Source of the DNA: Candidatus Omnitrophota bacterium
Lineage (GTDB): Bacteria; Omnitrophota; Gorgyraeia; Aquiviventales; Aquiviventaceae
Direction of reading: 5' to 3'
Assembly: GCA_016206675.1 (NCBI GenBank)
Contig: JACQRD010000047.1
Coordinates: 1 to 37,040 of the forward strand
DNA length: 37,040 bases
Below the pieces are notes generated by a model. It ran no database searches and was not told the DNA's origin. It saw only the letters and a program-made list of their open reading frames with translations. Every line of letters starts with the position of its first letter. The stretch's first letter is position 1. Positions 15,542 to 24,027 of this stretch are shown here, in pieces. Made by a program: the position numbers and the translations under genes.

Positions 15542-17547
15542 GCGACGGGCACGTGGTCTCGGTCATCATTCCCACCATCGACCGGCCGACCCTGCAGCAG
15601 TCTCAAGAGGCTCTGCGGGCCCAAACCCGGCCGGCGGATGAAGTCATCGTGATCCACGATACCGGGCGGCGAGGGGTGAGTTGGGCGCGCAACGAAGGCA
15701 TCCGCCGCTCGCGCGGGGATCTGATCGTGTTCGCCGATGATGACTGCGTGCCCCCGAGGGATTGGCTGGAGCAGCTCGTGCGCGCAGTTGATCGCGACGC
15801 GGCTGGCATCGTCGTGGGCGGCTGCCGGGAGACGGACCCGCTGCTCGATGCCAAACGGCGCCGGCGCGGCGCGGCGAATCGTGTCCAACCGTCGTCGGCG
15901 TACGGGGGCAACGTCCTCTATCGGCGCAGCTGCCTGGAGGCCTGCGCTGCGCAGGACGGGAGCATCTTTCAGGAAGCCTTCGGCATCGGGGGCATCGGGG
16001 GAGAAGATGTGGAGCTGGCCGGACGCCTGCGGGCCCGCGGGGTGCCGATTGTGTTCGTCCCGGTGGACGTGACGCATCTGAAGCGCGTCACCCCGCGCGG
16101 CTACTGGGCGCAGCAGTTTGGCCGCGGGCAGGGGATCGCCGCGCTCTTCAGGGCCGCGCGATCCGGACGCGTGGCCCTCGCCCAGCAGAGCCTGCTCTGG
16201 GATCATGAGGCGCAGCCGAAGGCTCGGCGCGGCCCCAGGTGGTTGCTTGCCGTGTGGCGCAAGCTCGTGGGGCCGTTTGACGTGAAGAGTTTTCCATCCC
16301 TGCGCCACTTTCTGGTGTTCTGGGCCGGCGAAAAGTGCGAGGCCGCCGGTTTCGCCTGGGGCCTGCTGTGCCGCCGGCACGGTCGTCCGCAGGCCGCGCC
16401 GCGCGTCTGTCTCTGGGGAACCTCGCTCCACAAAGTGGCCGATGAGGCCCAGATGATAGCGGCGTGTGACGCCATTCGCCTGCGGATGCCTCAGGCGCGC
16501 ATCACCTTATTTGCCCGGCCCAACGGCGTCTTTGAGCGCGAGGCCGCCGGAATCGAGGTCATCCCCACGGCGCGAATCATCCAGGTCCTGCGCCGCCTGG
16601 CGCGCAGCGATCTCTTTGTCATCGTTGGCGGGCCCTTTCTTGAGAACCGCGCGCAGGTGTTCAGCTGCGCGCTGCTCATCGGCGCCGCCAGGCTGTGGCG
16701 CCGTCCGGTTGTCACCTTCGGCAGCACGATTCTCGATTACAAGACGCGCTGGGGCCGGTGGTGGTACCGGCGGCTCTTCGAGCGCATTGACGCCATCGCC
16801 GTGCGGGAGGAGGTCGGGCTGCGGCAGCTTCACGCGCTGGGGGTTCGAAGCGCGGCCGCGCTGGTCGGGGATCCGCGCATCCTGCTTACGCCGGCGCCTG
16901 CCGAGGAGATCCGCGGCCTCTTGCGGCGCGAAGGGTTCGACGGCACGCGTCCGCTCATCGGGCTGACCACCCGTCATCTCAGCGACGACGTGCCGGTATG
17001 GGTCAAGCGCACCGCCGGCTACACGCCGGAGCATGTCGCGCAGGCCAACGTCATCCTTGGACGCACCATCAGCGCGCTCAGTCAGCGGGCGGACGTCGTC
17101 CTGCTGCCGATGCACCCGACGTATGATGAGGATCTGAAGACGGCCGAAGCCATCAGGGACACGATGGCTGATCCGTCGCAGTTGAACATTCTGAGCCGGG
17201 CGTACCGGGCGCGCGAGCTCATCGGGTTGATCGCCGCGTGCGAGCTGCTCATCGCGGGACGGCTCGGCTCCGCGATCTTCGCTACGGCGGCGGGAACTCC
17301 GGTGCTCGGCGTCGCCTACGAAAGCCGGCTGCCGGGCTACTTGGAGCAGATCGGCTGCGGCCGGTACGTGCGCGACTGGCGGGCGCTCGACGACACGTTT
17401 GTGCGGTTGGCGGAGGAGCTGTGGAGTGATCGCGCTACGGTCCAGCGGCAGATGCAGGGGCATCTGGCACACCTGAAATCGCAGGCGGCGGCCAACGGGG
17501 AGCTGATCGCTCGGTGGGCTCGCCGGGATCAGGTCAAAGCGGCATGA
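15538..17547 (+). CDS. GT2 - polysaccharide pyruvyltransferase-like fusion
   Basis: This 669-residue fusion has an N-terminal GT2 domain (about residues 1-285) with VSVIIPTIDRP, DLIVFADDDCVPP (an intact DxD) and GGEDVELAGRLRARG. The C-terminal half (about 300-660) resembles the polysaccharide pyruvyltransferase/CsaB-WcaK fold, with DEAQMIAACDAIRLRMP, VGDPRILLTP and AGRLGSAIFATAAGTPVLGVAY. In that last motif the usual RxH histidine is not seen (RLG). The protein may add a sugar and ketal-pyruvylate it, or the second domain may serve another transfer. ATG 15538 is chosen by its ATGA overlap with the flippase-like gene; the track start at 15325 lies deep inside that gene. Confidence 0.8.
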   Translation: MSDGHVVSVIIPTIDRPTLQQSQEALRAQTRPADEVIVIHDTGRRGVSWARNEGIRRSRGDLIVFADDDCVPPRDWLEQLVRAVDRDAAGIVVGGCRETDPLLDAKRRRRGAANRVQPSSAYGGNVLYRRSCLEACAAQDGSIFQEAFGIGGIGGEDVELAGRLRARGVPIVFVPVDVTHLKRVTPRGYWAQQFGRGQGIAALFRAARSGRVALAQQSLLWDHEAQPKARRGPRWLLAVWRKLVGPFDVKSFPSLRHFLVFWAGEKCEAAGFAWGLLCRRHGRPQAAPRVCLWGTSLHKVADEAQMIAACDAIRLRMPQARITLFARPNGVFEREAAGIEVIPTARIIQVLRRLARSDLFVIVGGPFLENRAQVFSCALLIGAARLWRRPVVTFGSTILDYKTRWGRWWYRRLFERIDAIAVREEVGLRQLHALGVRSAAALVGDPRILLTPAPAEEIRGLLRREGFDGTRPLIGLTTRHLSDDVPVWVKRTAGYTPEHVAQANVILGRTISALSQRADVVLLPMHPTYDEDLKTAEAIRDTMADPSQLNILSRAYRARELIGLIAACELLIAGRLGSAIFATAAGTPVLGVAYESRLPGYLEQIGCGRYVRDWRALDDTFVRLAEELWSDRATVQRQMQGHLAHLKSQAAANGELIARWARRDQVKAA

Positions 17548-19562
17548 AGATCTGTCTGATTGCAGTGGAGATCTTTGCATGGGGCAAGCATGGCGGCTTC
17601 GGCAAGGCCACGCGCCTGATCGGCCGTGAGCTCATCCGCCGGGGCCACCAGGTCTTCGCGGTCGTCCCTCAACGGAAGGGGCAGCGTCCCGTGGAGCAGC
17701 TCGACGGAATCACCGTGCTGGGTTTTTCGCCATCTCGACCCTGGATGGCGGCGGCGCTGTTGCGCTCGTGCGATGCCCAGATCTACCACTCCTGCGAGCC
17801 GTCGCTGGCCACGGCGCTGGCCCTGCGCGTCATGCCCCACAAGCGCCACATGGTGACCTTCCGCGATCCGCGCGACCTGCGGGATTGGTGGTTGGAATTC
17901 GAGCGCCCTTCGCTCCATTACGGGCAGGTGCTGCACAACTTTCTCTATGAGGACAACTGGTGGGTCCAGCGCGCGGTGCGGCGCATGGATGCGGTTTACA
18001 CGACCGCGCACGAGCTGATCCCCAAGGTGCGTCGCATGTATCGGCTGGCAACCGACCCGGCCTTTCTGCCGACGCCGGTGGCGGTCCCGGCCCGTGTCAC
18101 CAAAGCCCAGACCCCGACGGTCTGCTACCTCGCGCGTTTGGATCGGCGCAAGCAGCCGGAGCTCTTCTTCGAGATGGCGCGCCAGTTTCCCGCCGTGCGC
18201 TTCATCGCGATGGGCAAGTCGAGAGACCCGCGCTGGGAGGCCGAGCTGCGCCGGCGCTACACCGGGCTGCCCAATGTGACGTTTGCCGGGTTCCAGGACC
18301 CGTTCGTCGACGGCCGGCACGCGAGCCTGCTTGAGCAGAGCTGGGTGATGGTCAACACGGCCACGCGCGAAGCGCTGCCCAACGCGTTTCTCGAAGCGGC
18401 CGCGCACGGCTGCGCCGTCCTGAGCGAGATCAATACGGATGGGTTTGCTGCACGCTTCGGCTTCCACGTCCGTGACGGGGACTTCGCCTCCGGGCTGCAG
18501 TGGCTGCTGGAGGATGGGCGATGGCGCACGCAGGGCGAGGCCGGACGCCGCTTCGTCACAGAGCACTTCGAGCTGGACCGGGCGATGGAGGCGCATGTGA
18601 CCGCCTACAAGCGTCTCCTGGCCTCGGTAGCCGCGGTTGCGCCGTCCGCGCGTCCTCCACGCGCAGCCGTCGTCGTGCTGAACCGCGACAAGAAGGCCGA
18701 GGCGCTGGCCTGCGTCGAGAGCGTGCAGCGGCTGACACGGCAACCCTTGGAGGTCGTCGTCGTCGACAACGCCTCGATGGACGGTTCACCCGACGCGATC
18801 ACCCGGGCCTTCCCGCAGGTGCGCTTGATCCGCAACCCCGCCAATCTCGGCGCCTCCGGGGGCCGCAATGTGGGGTGGCGCGCGGCCGCGGCGCGCACGC
18901 GTCCGGAGTTCATCCTGTTTCTCGATGATGACGCGGCGCCTGAGCCGCCGTCGCTCGGCCGGCTTATCGACGCGTTACAGGCCGATCCACAGGCCGGCAT
19001 CGCGTGCGGCAAAGCGTACACGCGCTCCCCATCGCGCACCATCATGTCGGCGGGCATCATCGTCAACCGGTGGACCGGCGCGGTGCATGACCGCGGCGCA
19101 GGCCGCCTCGACGACGGCCGCTACGACCGTGGAGGCTACGTGGATGCCTGCGGCGGTTTTGCCTGGCTGGCGCGTCGTGAAGTGTTGGAGGCGCTCAACG
19201 GATTGGACGAGCGCTTTAACCCGTACGGATGGGAAGACGTCGACTTCTGCCTGCGGGCGGCAGCACGCGGTTGGCGCGTGCGCTACGTGCCTGAGGCGAT
19301 CGTGTATCACGGCGGCGGCAAGGTCGGCCGCAAGCCGGTGGCCGCCTACGAGCGGCGCAAAGTCTGCAATTATTTGCTGCTGCTGCGGCGGCATACGAAT
19401 CTTCTGCAGCGATTCAGTTGCGCGCTCTGCGTGCCTTGGCGCGCGCTGCTCGTGATGGGCCGGCTGATCCGGCAGGGCCATGCGGCCATCATCGCGGAGC
19501 ACTGGCGCGGCCTGTGGGACGGCCTGCGCCTCTTACCTGACAACCACGGAGGTCCATCATGA
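17544..19562 (+). CDS. GT4 - GT2 bifunctional glycosyltransferase fusion
   Basis: This 672-residue protein joins a GT4-like GT-B domain (about residues 1-365) to a GT2 domain (about 380-650). The GT4 part has KHGGFGKATRLIGREL near its start, VCYLARLDRRKQPELF, and TREALPNAFLEAAAHGCAV in the donor site. The GT2 part has AAVVVLNRDKKAEAL, VVVVDNASMDGSPD, FILFLDDDAAPEP (a DxD motif) and NPYGWEDVDFCLRAAARG, as in rhamnosyltransferase-like enzymes. It likely adds two successive sugars. ATG 17544 overlaps the previous stop (ATGA), and the next gene overlaps as ATGA after a GGAGG site. Confidence 0.86.
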   Translation: MKICLIAVEIFAWGKHGGFGKATRLIGRELIRRGHQVFAVVPQRKGQRPVEQLDGITVLGFSPSRPWMAAALLRSCDAQIYHSCEPSLATALALRVMPHKRHMVTFRDPRDLRDWWLEFERPSLHYGQVLHNFLYEDNWWVQRAVRRMDAVYTTAHELIPKVRRMYRLATDPAFLPTPVAVPARVTKAQTPTVCYLARLDRRKQPELFFEMARQFPAVRFIAMGKSRDPRWEAELRRRYTGLPNVTFAGFQDPFVDGRHASLLEQSWVMVNTATREALPNAFLEAAAHGCAVLSEINTDGFAARFGFHVRDGDFASGLQWLLEDGRWRTQGEAGRRFVTEHFELDRAMEAHVTAYKRLLASVAAVAPSARPPRAAVVVLNRDKKAEALACVESVQRLTRQPLEVVVVDNASMDGSPDAITRAFPQVRLIRNPANLGASGGRNVGWRAAAARTRPEFILFLDDDAAPEPPSLGRLIDALQADPQAGIACGKAYTRSPSRTIMSAGIIVNRWTGAVHDRGAGRLDDGRYDRGGYVDACGGFAWLARREVLEALNGLDERFNPYGWEDVDFCLRAAARGWRVRYVPEAIVYHGGGKVGRKPVAAYERRKVCNYLLLLRRHTNLLQRFSCALCVPWRALLVMGRLIRQGHAAIIAEHWRGLWDGLRLLPDNHGGPS

Positions 19563-21151
19563 CGTATTCGCGACGAGGAAGCGGCCAGGTCATCGCGATC
19601 GGGCTTGAAGCCACCGATCCGGGTTTGGTTGAACGCTGGTGCCGCGAGGGCCATCTGCCGACGTTCACCTCGCTGATGCAGCGCGGCGCCTGGCGGCGGC
19701 TGCGCTCGAATACCGAAATCTCCAGCGGCTCGACGTGGGCCTCGGTCAACACCGGCGCCGGTGCTGGCAAGCACGGCATGGCCTTCTATCACCGGCAGTT
19801 GAAGTCCGGCACCTACCGGCTGCGCAAGAAGTATGCGGAAGAGATCGCGCGCGAGCCGTTTTGGCTGCCCTTAAGCCGCGCGGGCAAGCGGGTGGCCGTC
19901 TTGGACGTGCCGGAATCGTACGCCACCCCGGGCTTCAACGGCATGCAGCTCATCGGCTGGGGCGCAGAGGGCTTAAACGCGCCGCGTTCCTCTTGGCCCT
20001 CGCCGCTGTATCGGCGCATCACCGCGCGCTACGGCTGCCATCCTCTCGCCGGATGGTTCCAGCACCGGCCGGCCTCGCTCGACGAGTGGGCAGTGCTCTC
20101 AAAGAACATGCTCGATGGCACCACGACGCGGGCGGCCATCTTCCGCGAGCTGTACGCGCAAGAGCGGTGGGATCTGTTCCTGGCGGCATTCGCCGAGCCG
20201 CACTGGTCCGGCCACTACTTCTGGCACATCATGGACGAGCGCCACCCCGACTACGATCCGCAGGTGGCCGCCGTCTGTGGCGACACGATCCGTCGGGTGT
20301 ACCAAGTCATCGACCGATCCATCGCCGAGTTGTTGGAGGCCGCGCCGCAGGCCACGGTGCTGATCTTTTCCAACACCGGCATGGGGCCCAACTACAGCGG
20401 CCAGCATCTGCTGCCGGAACTTCTCAGCCGCCTGGGTTTGGCTGGCCGCATGGGGCAGTCGATGGCGCCGAAGGGGCTGTCGAAATTGCTGCCTGGACGG
20501 TACGTAGGCTCCTCCGCCATCCGCCGGATCGCCGACGCGGTCTCGCCTCAGAACATCGAGCGGATCAAGCAGCTGATGCCGGAGCGTCTCTGGGATGCGT
20601 GGACCCGCTGGGCGCTCGCGTTGGGCAGCACGTGGAAGGACAGCCGGGCGTTTGCGCTCCCCACCGATTTTACCGGCGCCATCCGCATTAACCTGCAGGG
20701 GCGCGAACCGGAGGGCAAAGTGGCCCCCGGCGCGGAGTACGATGCCACCTGCGAGGAGCTCGCGCATGCGCTGAAGGAGCTGATCAATCCCGCCACGGGC
20801 AAGCCGGCGGTGGCCGAGGTGATCAAGATCGCCGACTGGCATCCCGGCGAGCAAGTCGACGAGCTGCCTGATCTGATCGTCAAATGGACCGCGGATGCGC
20901 CCATCAATGCGCTCACCTCGCCGCGCATCGGCACCGTCAGCGGCGTGCTGCCGGATCTGCGCTCCGGAGCGCACACGACGTACGGCTTTCTGCTGGGGGT
21001 CGGGGAGGGCATCGCTGCGCGCGGCACGCTGCCCAACGCGCACATCATGGACGTGGCCCCCACCATCATGCGGCTGATGGGTCAGCCGGCCCCCGACGAT
21101 GTGGAGGGGCGGCCGCTGGAGGATCTGCTGGGTGCGGCGGTGAACGCATGA
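19559..21151 (+). CDS. Alkaline phosphatase/type I phosphodiesterase-fold protein
   Basis: This 530-residue protein resembles the type I phosphodiesterase/nucleotide pyrophosphatase branch of the alkaline phosphatase superfamily. VIAIGLEATDP is the first metal strand, with Glu where Asp is usual. SGSTWASVNTGAGAGKHGM is the nucleophile and downstream loop. EPHWSGHYFWH corresponds to the D/E-x2-GH region. The usual SDHG motif reads SNTGMGPN, so an aspartate and a histidine that normally bind metal are not conserved. It may act on a phosphorylated glycan or lipid intermediate, or have a changed mechanism. GGAGGTCCATC precedes the ATG. It sits in the operon by ATGA overlaps at both ends. Confidence 0.78.
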   Translation: MTYSRRGSGQVIAIGLEATDPGLVERWCREGHLPTFTSLMQRGAWRRLRSNTEISSGSTWASVNTGAGAGKHGMAFYHRQLKSGTYRLRKKYAEEIAREPFWLPLSRAGKRVAVLDVPESYATPGFNGMQLIGWGAEGLNAPRSSWPSPLYRRITARYGCHPLAGWFQHRPASLDEWAVLSKNMLDGTTTRAAIFRELYAQERWDLFLAAFAEPHWSGHYFWHIMDERHPDYDPQVAAVCGDTIRRVYQVIDRSIAELLEAAPQATVLIFSNTGMGPNYSGQHLLPELLSRLGLAGRMGQSMAPKGLSKLLPGRYVGSSAIRRIADAVSPQNIERIKQLMPERLWDAWTRWALALGSTWKDSRAFALPTDFTGAIRINLQGREPEGKVAPGAEYDATCEELAHALKELINPATGKPAVAEVIKIADWHPGEQVDELPDLIVKWTADAPINALTSPRIGTVSGVLPDLRSGAHTTYGFLLGVGEGIAARGTLPNAHIMDVAPTIMRLMGQPAPDDVEGRPLEDLLGAAVNA

Positions 21152-22137
21152 CGATCCCAACGCGCCCGCTGGGAGCCACGGGGCCGCGCGTCTCGGCGCT
21201 GGGCCTTGGCTGCTCGTCGCTGGGCGGCGGGGTCTTCTCCCGCGACGACGCCGAATCGCTTCGCCTCTTGCATCACGCGTTGGAGCGCGGGGTGACCTTC
21301 TATGACACCGCGGATATGTACGGCTATGGCCACAGTGAGCGGCTCATCGGGCGGGCGTTCAAAGGCCGCCGGCGCGAAGTGATCATCGCCAGCAAGGCCG
21401 GCTTCTTGCCGTCGTCGCTGGCGCGCTGGGGGCAAGTCGCCCTGCCGGTTGCCGGGCTGGTGCGTCCGCTGCTGCAACCGCTGCGGAAACCGCTGCATCA
21501 GGCCTCGAAAACACGGCAGGATTTTTCCCGGGGCCACATCACGCGCGCCATCGACGGGACGTTGCAGCGGCTGCAGACGGACTACGTCGATGTCTATCTG
21601 CTGCACAGCCCGCCGACAGCGGTGCTGCAGCAGGGCGAGGTGTTCGAGCTCTTGCGAGCGATGAAGCGGCAGGGCAAGATCCGCCATGGCGGTGTGTCGG
21701 CGCACACGATCGATGACGCGCTGCTCGCATTGCGCGATCCGGATGTCGAGGTCCTCGAAGTGGCGTTCAATCTGTTGGATCAAGAGGCCGCGGTGCGCCT
21801 GTTTCCCGTCGTCGCCCAGCGGCCGGTGGGCATCATCGCCCGCGTCCCGTTGGCCCGCGGCCTGCTGATCGAGCGCGCGACGATGCAGCCCGGCAGGACG
21901 CGGTCGATCGCTCACGCAGCACTGCAGTTTGTGCTCCAGTATCCCGAAGTCTCCACGGTGATTCCCGGCACCAAGTCGGTGGCGCATCTGGAGGATAATC
22001 TCCGAGCGCTGGAAGTCGAACCTTTGACCCTCGAAGAAATACAACAAGTCACAGACCAATCGTGGCTCAGGGCTCGGGGCTCGGGGCAAACGACCCAGAG
22101 CCCCCAGCCCACAACCCAGAGCCACGCGGGTTCTTGA
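21148..22137 (+). CDS. Aldo/keto reductase
   Basis: This 329-residue TIM-barrel enzyme has the AKR catalytic set. DTADMYGYGHSE supplies Asp and Tyr, IIASKAG the Lys, and VYLLHSP the His. The NADPH-binding end carries VIPGTKSVAHLEDNL. It reduces aldehydes or ketones, or oxidises a sugar in reverse, and could modify a nucleotide sugar or precursor. ATG 21148 overlaps the phosphodiesterase stop as ATGA; the track's 20884 start lies far inside that gene. The last ~20 residues (RARGSGQTTQSPQPTTQ) are low complexity and come from a heptamer repeat block, so the ancestral C-terminus was probably near LEEIQQV. Confidence 0.88.
   Translation: MTIPTRPLGATGPRVSALGLGCSSLGGGVFSRDDAESLRLLHHALERGVTFYDTADMYGYGHSERLIGRAFKGRRREVIIASKAGFLPSSLARWGQVALPVAGLVRPLLQPLRKPLHQASKTRQDFSRGHITRAIDGTLQRLQTDYVDVYLLHSPPTAVLQQGEVFELLRAMKRQGKIRHGGVSAHTIDDALLALRDPDVEVLEVAFNLLDQEAAVRLFPVVAQRPVGIIARVPLARGLLIERATMQPGRTRSIAHAALQFVLQYPEVSTVIPGTKSVAHLEDNLRALEVEPLTLEEIQQVTDQSWLRARGSGQTTQSPQPTTQSHAGS
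22062..22125. repeat. Two heptamer blocks in inverted arrangement
   Basis: TGGCTCA, GGGCTCG, GGGCTCG and GGGCAAA follow one another from 22063 to 22090. After three bases come CCCAGAG, CCCCCAG, CCCACAA and CCCAGAG from 22094 to 22121. Both blocks have period 7, and the outer GTGGCTC (22062-22068) pairs with GAGCCAC (22119-22125). The block encodes the C-terminal tail of the aldo/keto reductase and ends 12 bases before its stop. Confidence 0.7.
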
Positions 22138-22138
22138 G

Positions 22139-22588
22139 ATGCTCGCAAAACTGGCGCAGCTGATTGCCACGGGTGGCGGAGTCGGATACGCTCCAGTGGC
22201 CTCCGGGACCGTGGCAAGCGCCGTTGTCGCAGCCCTCTGGTGGGTGCTGCCGTTGTCTGTGCCGGTCCAATGGGTGGTTTGTGCCGCGATGACACTGGGC
22301 GGCGTCTGGGCTTCCGGCGTGGTGGCCAGGCGCCTGGGTGATCAAGATCCTTCCGTTGTGGTGATTGATGAGTTCGCGGGCATGTGGCTGGCTGTCGCCG
22401 GCCTGCCGAAGGCCTGGCCGGTGATCGGCGCAGCCTTCCTGTTGTTCAGAATCTTGGATATCGGTAAGTTTCCTCCTATGAAGCAGTTAGAGCATCTTCC
22501 CGGCGGATGGGGCATCATGCTCGACGACGTGGCCGCCGGAGCGATCACCCGTCTCTGCCTCCTGGGGCTGGTCGCCTACATGTTCTGA
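22139..22588 (+). CDS. pgpA: Phosphatidylglycerophosphatase A
   Basis: This 149-residue membrane enzyme carries the PgpA family motifs: GYAPVASGTVAS near residue 15, VIDEFAGMWLA near residue 75, FRILDIGKFPPMKQLE near residue 103, and GGWGIMLDDVAAG near residue 122. It hydrolyses phosphatidylglycerol phosphate to phosphatidylglycerol at the inner membrane; the DEFAG and LDD acids bind Mg2+. The start ATG lies one base after the aldo/keto reductase stop, so it is the last gene of the glycosyltransferase operon. Its presence there suggests a link between lipid supply and envelope polymer output, but co-location may be incidental. Confidence 0.92.
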   Translation: MLAKLAQLIATGGGVGYAPVASGTVASAVVAALWWVLPLSVPVQWVVCAAMTLGGVWASGVVARRLGDQDPSVVVIDEFAGMWLAVAGLPKAWPVIGAAFLLFRILDIGKFPPMKQLEHLPGGWGIMLDDVAAGAITRLCLLGLVAYMF

Positions 22589-22812
22589 CATAGTCCACGT
22601 CGGCTAAATACAACATAAAGACGCTTATTGTTGCTTAATTCTTCATATTGACCTGCTGTTGCATTCGACAGACGCTCTGTCGTGTCGAACAGACTCAAAA
22701 GGATTCGCTGGTCCACACACCATCTGATCAGTCCTCGAGGGCGCCTCGTAAAGCATAACTATAGTATTTCCAATAGGTTAGACAGAATAAAATTCACCAT
22801 TTTGTTAGGAGA
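22589..22812. other. AT-rich gene-free region with inverted repeat
   Basis: The 305 bases between pgpA and the sugar transferase are much more AT-rich than the genes around them. I see no convincing gene; the 71-residue ORF from 22682 starts with GTG, lacks a ribosome site and resembles no known family. A nested inverted repeat is present: CGACAG-acgct-CTGTCG at 22666-22682, framed by TTCGACA (22664) and TGTCGAA (22683-22689). It lies about 160 bp upstream of the predicted sigma-54 start, a normal distance for an activator (UAS) site, though this is inference. The sigma-54 promoter follows at 22813. Confidence 0.45.
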
Positions 22813-22830
22813 TTGGCATGATCCCTGCTT
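22813..22830 (+). promoter_or_regulatory. Sigma-54 promoter of sugar transferase/PEP-CTERM unit
   Basis: TTGGCATGATCCCTGCTT places GG at 22815-22816 and GC at 22827-22828, the exact spacing of the TGGCACG-N4-TTGCW consensus, with two mismatches in the conserved positions. Transcription would begin near 22840, giving a leader of about 55 bases before ATG 22894. An NtrC-type activator is encoded at 28489. Confidence 0.72.
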
Positions 22831-22893
22831 TCATAAGGATATGCTCTCTTACAAAGTTCAACCAACCATAAGGCATAAGGCAGGTCATAAGGA

Positions 22894-23595
22894 ATGAGTG
22901 CGTTAGTCGCGAGGCTGTTGTCGTTTCATCAGGAATTGGCGGTTGAGCTTCAACGATTTTTACTGCTTGTTCGATACCAGCACCATGTGCCGCCGTTTAC
23001 GCTGTGGTGGCGGCTGGTGCTCAAGCGGATTGTGGATGTGCTCGGCGCGCTCATCGGCCTGATCATCACGGCGCCGGTGATGGCCGTCGTCGCCGCGCTG
23101 ATCAAACTCGATTCCAGGGGGCCGATCTTCTACAAGCAGCAGCGCGTGGGCCGGTTCGGAGAGCTATTTAACATTTGCAAGCTCCGTTCCATGAAGATGG
23201 ACGCCGAAGTCGCCGGGCCGCAATGGGCCGCCGGAGCAGAGGACCCCCGATTGACCCGCGTTGGCCGCCTGCTGCGGCGCCTGCATCTCGATGAGCTGCC
23301 GCAGCTCTGGAACGTGTTGGTCGGCCACATGAGCCTGGTCGGTCCGCGGCCTGAACGGCCATGCTTTTTTGACGATCTGAATCACTCCATCGACCGCTAC
23401 GATGAGCGCCTGCTGATCAAGCCCGGCATGACGGGCTTGGCCCAGGTGCACTACCGCTACGATGCGTCGCTTGCGGATGTGCGCAGAAAATTGCGGTTCG
23501 ATCTGCTCTACATTAAGCGAATGTGCGTGGCACTTGATGCGCGGATTCTTGCGTGGACCGTCCTGGTCGTGCTGACCGGGCGCGGCATCCGCTAA
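22894..23595 (+). CDS. Initiating bacterial sugar transferase (PF02397 type)
   Basis: This 233-residue polyprenyl-phosphate hexose-1-phosphate transferase is of the short WcaJ/WbaP-core type. One membrane segment (about residues 48-70, LGALIGLIITAPVMAVVAAL) follows KRIVDV. The core has DSRGPIFYKQQRVGRFGELF, ICKLRSMKMDAE, LDELPQLWNVLVGHMSLVGPRPE and KPGMTGLAQV. It would load the first sugar-phosphate onto undecaprenyl phosphate at the inner membrane and so start exopolysaccharide repeat synthesis. Related sugar transferases are commonly found in exosortase loci. It is the first gene after the 22813 sigma-54 promoter and is followed 28 bases later by the PEP-CTERM protein. Confidence 0.9.
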   Translation: MSALVARLLSFHQELAVELQRFLLLVRYQHHVPPFTLWWRLVLKRIVDVLGALIGLIITAPVMAVVAALIKLDSRGPIFYKQQRVGRFGELFNICKLRSMKMDAEVAGPQWAAGAEDPRLTRVGRLLRRLHLDELPQLWNVLVGHMSLVGPRPERPCFFDDLNHSIDRYDERLLIKPGMTGLAQVHYRYDASLADVRRKLRFDLLYIKRMCVALDARILAWTVLVVLTGRGIR

Positions 23596-23623
23596 TACGG
23601 TGTAACCGAAGGAGGACGGCACG

Positions 23624-23935
23624 ATGCAGCACACATCGCGGACGTGGGTGACGGTCGCAGGACTGTCGCTCGCGCTGCTGGCCGCAGGGTGTAAGAGCGG
23701 CGGCGGGGGATTGAGCAGTTTGTTCGGGATTTTCGGCGGCGGTGGTGGTTTAGATGGAGGGGGCACTCAGCTGGCGGAGCTTTTTGACAACACCCCCAAT
23801 CCGGATACAACTCCAACGCCACCGGATACCGATCCACTGGCGGCAACCGTTCGCAATCCGGAACCGGGCAGCCTGGCGCTGTTCGGGACAGGCTTGCTGG
23901 GCGTGGCCTGTCTGCGCCGGCGGCGCAAAGCCTGA
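23624..23935 (+). CDS. PEP-CTERM sorting-signal protein with lipobox
   Basis: This 103-residue probable surface protein has an N-terminal lipoprotein signal (VAGLSLALLAAGC, lipobox LAAGC with Cys about residue 23). A Gly/Ser- and Thr/Pro-rich spacer follows (NTPNPDTTPTPPDTDP). The C-terminal tripartite sorting signal is NPEPGSLALFGTGLLGVACL then RRRRKA: PEP motif, membrane helix, basic tail. The tail should be recognised and cleaved by the exosortase at 25844. Carrying both a lipid-anchor signal and a PEP-CTERM signal is unusual. A strong GAAGGAGG precedes the ATG. There is no recognisable globular domain, so it may be a structural or matrix component. A rho-independent terminator follows. 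Confidence 0.85.
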   Translation: MQHTSRTWVTVAGLSLALLAAGCKSGGGGLSSLFGIFGGGGGLDGGGTQLAELFDNTPNPDTTPTPPDTDPLAATVRNPEPGSLALFGTGLLGVACLRRRRKA

Positions 23936-23996
23936 CCGCACGCAACACAAAGGACGAATTGATCAGCGTCGATTGCCTTCTTCGGTGAGTTTGGAC

Positions 23997-24024
23997 GCTA
24001 CCCCCACCTCCTAAAGCGGGTAGC
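23997..24024 (+). other. Hairpin directly before the terminator
   Basis: GCTACCC (23997-24003) and GGGTAGC (24018-24024) form a perfect 7-bp stem just three bases before the terminator hairpin. Its loop contains CACCTCC, which could instead pair with GGAGG in the 3' arm of the terminator. An antiterminator arrangement is therefore possible, but nothing else supports it, and no known riboswitch motif was recognised. Confidence 0.3.
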
Positions 24025-24027
24025 CCA

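Noticed and set aside
22682-22897. 71-residue ORF from 22682
   Set aside because: GTG start without a ribosome site, no family resemblance, and it contains the sigma-54 promoter within its span.
23936-24027. Cyclic-di-GMP (GEMM-I) riboswitch before the terminator
   Set aside because: GGGTAGC looks superficially like part of the 3' motif, but the conserved 5' CACGCACAGGGCAAACC-type segment is missing.
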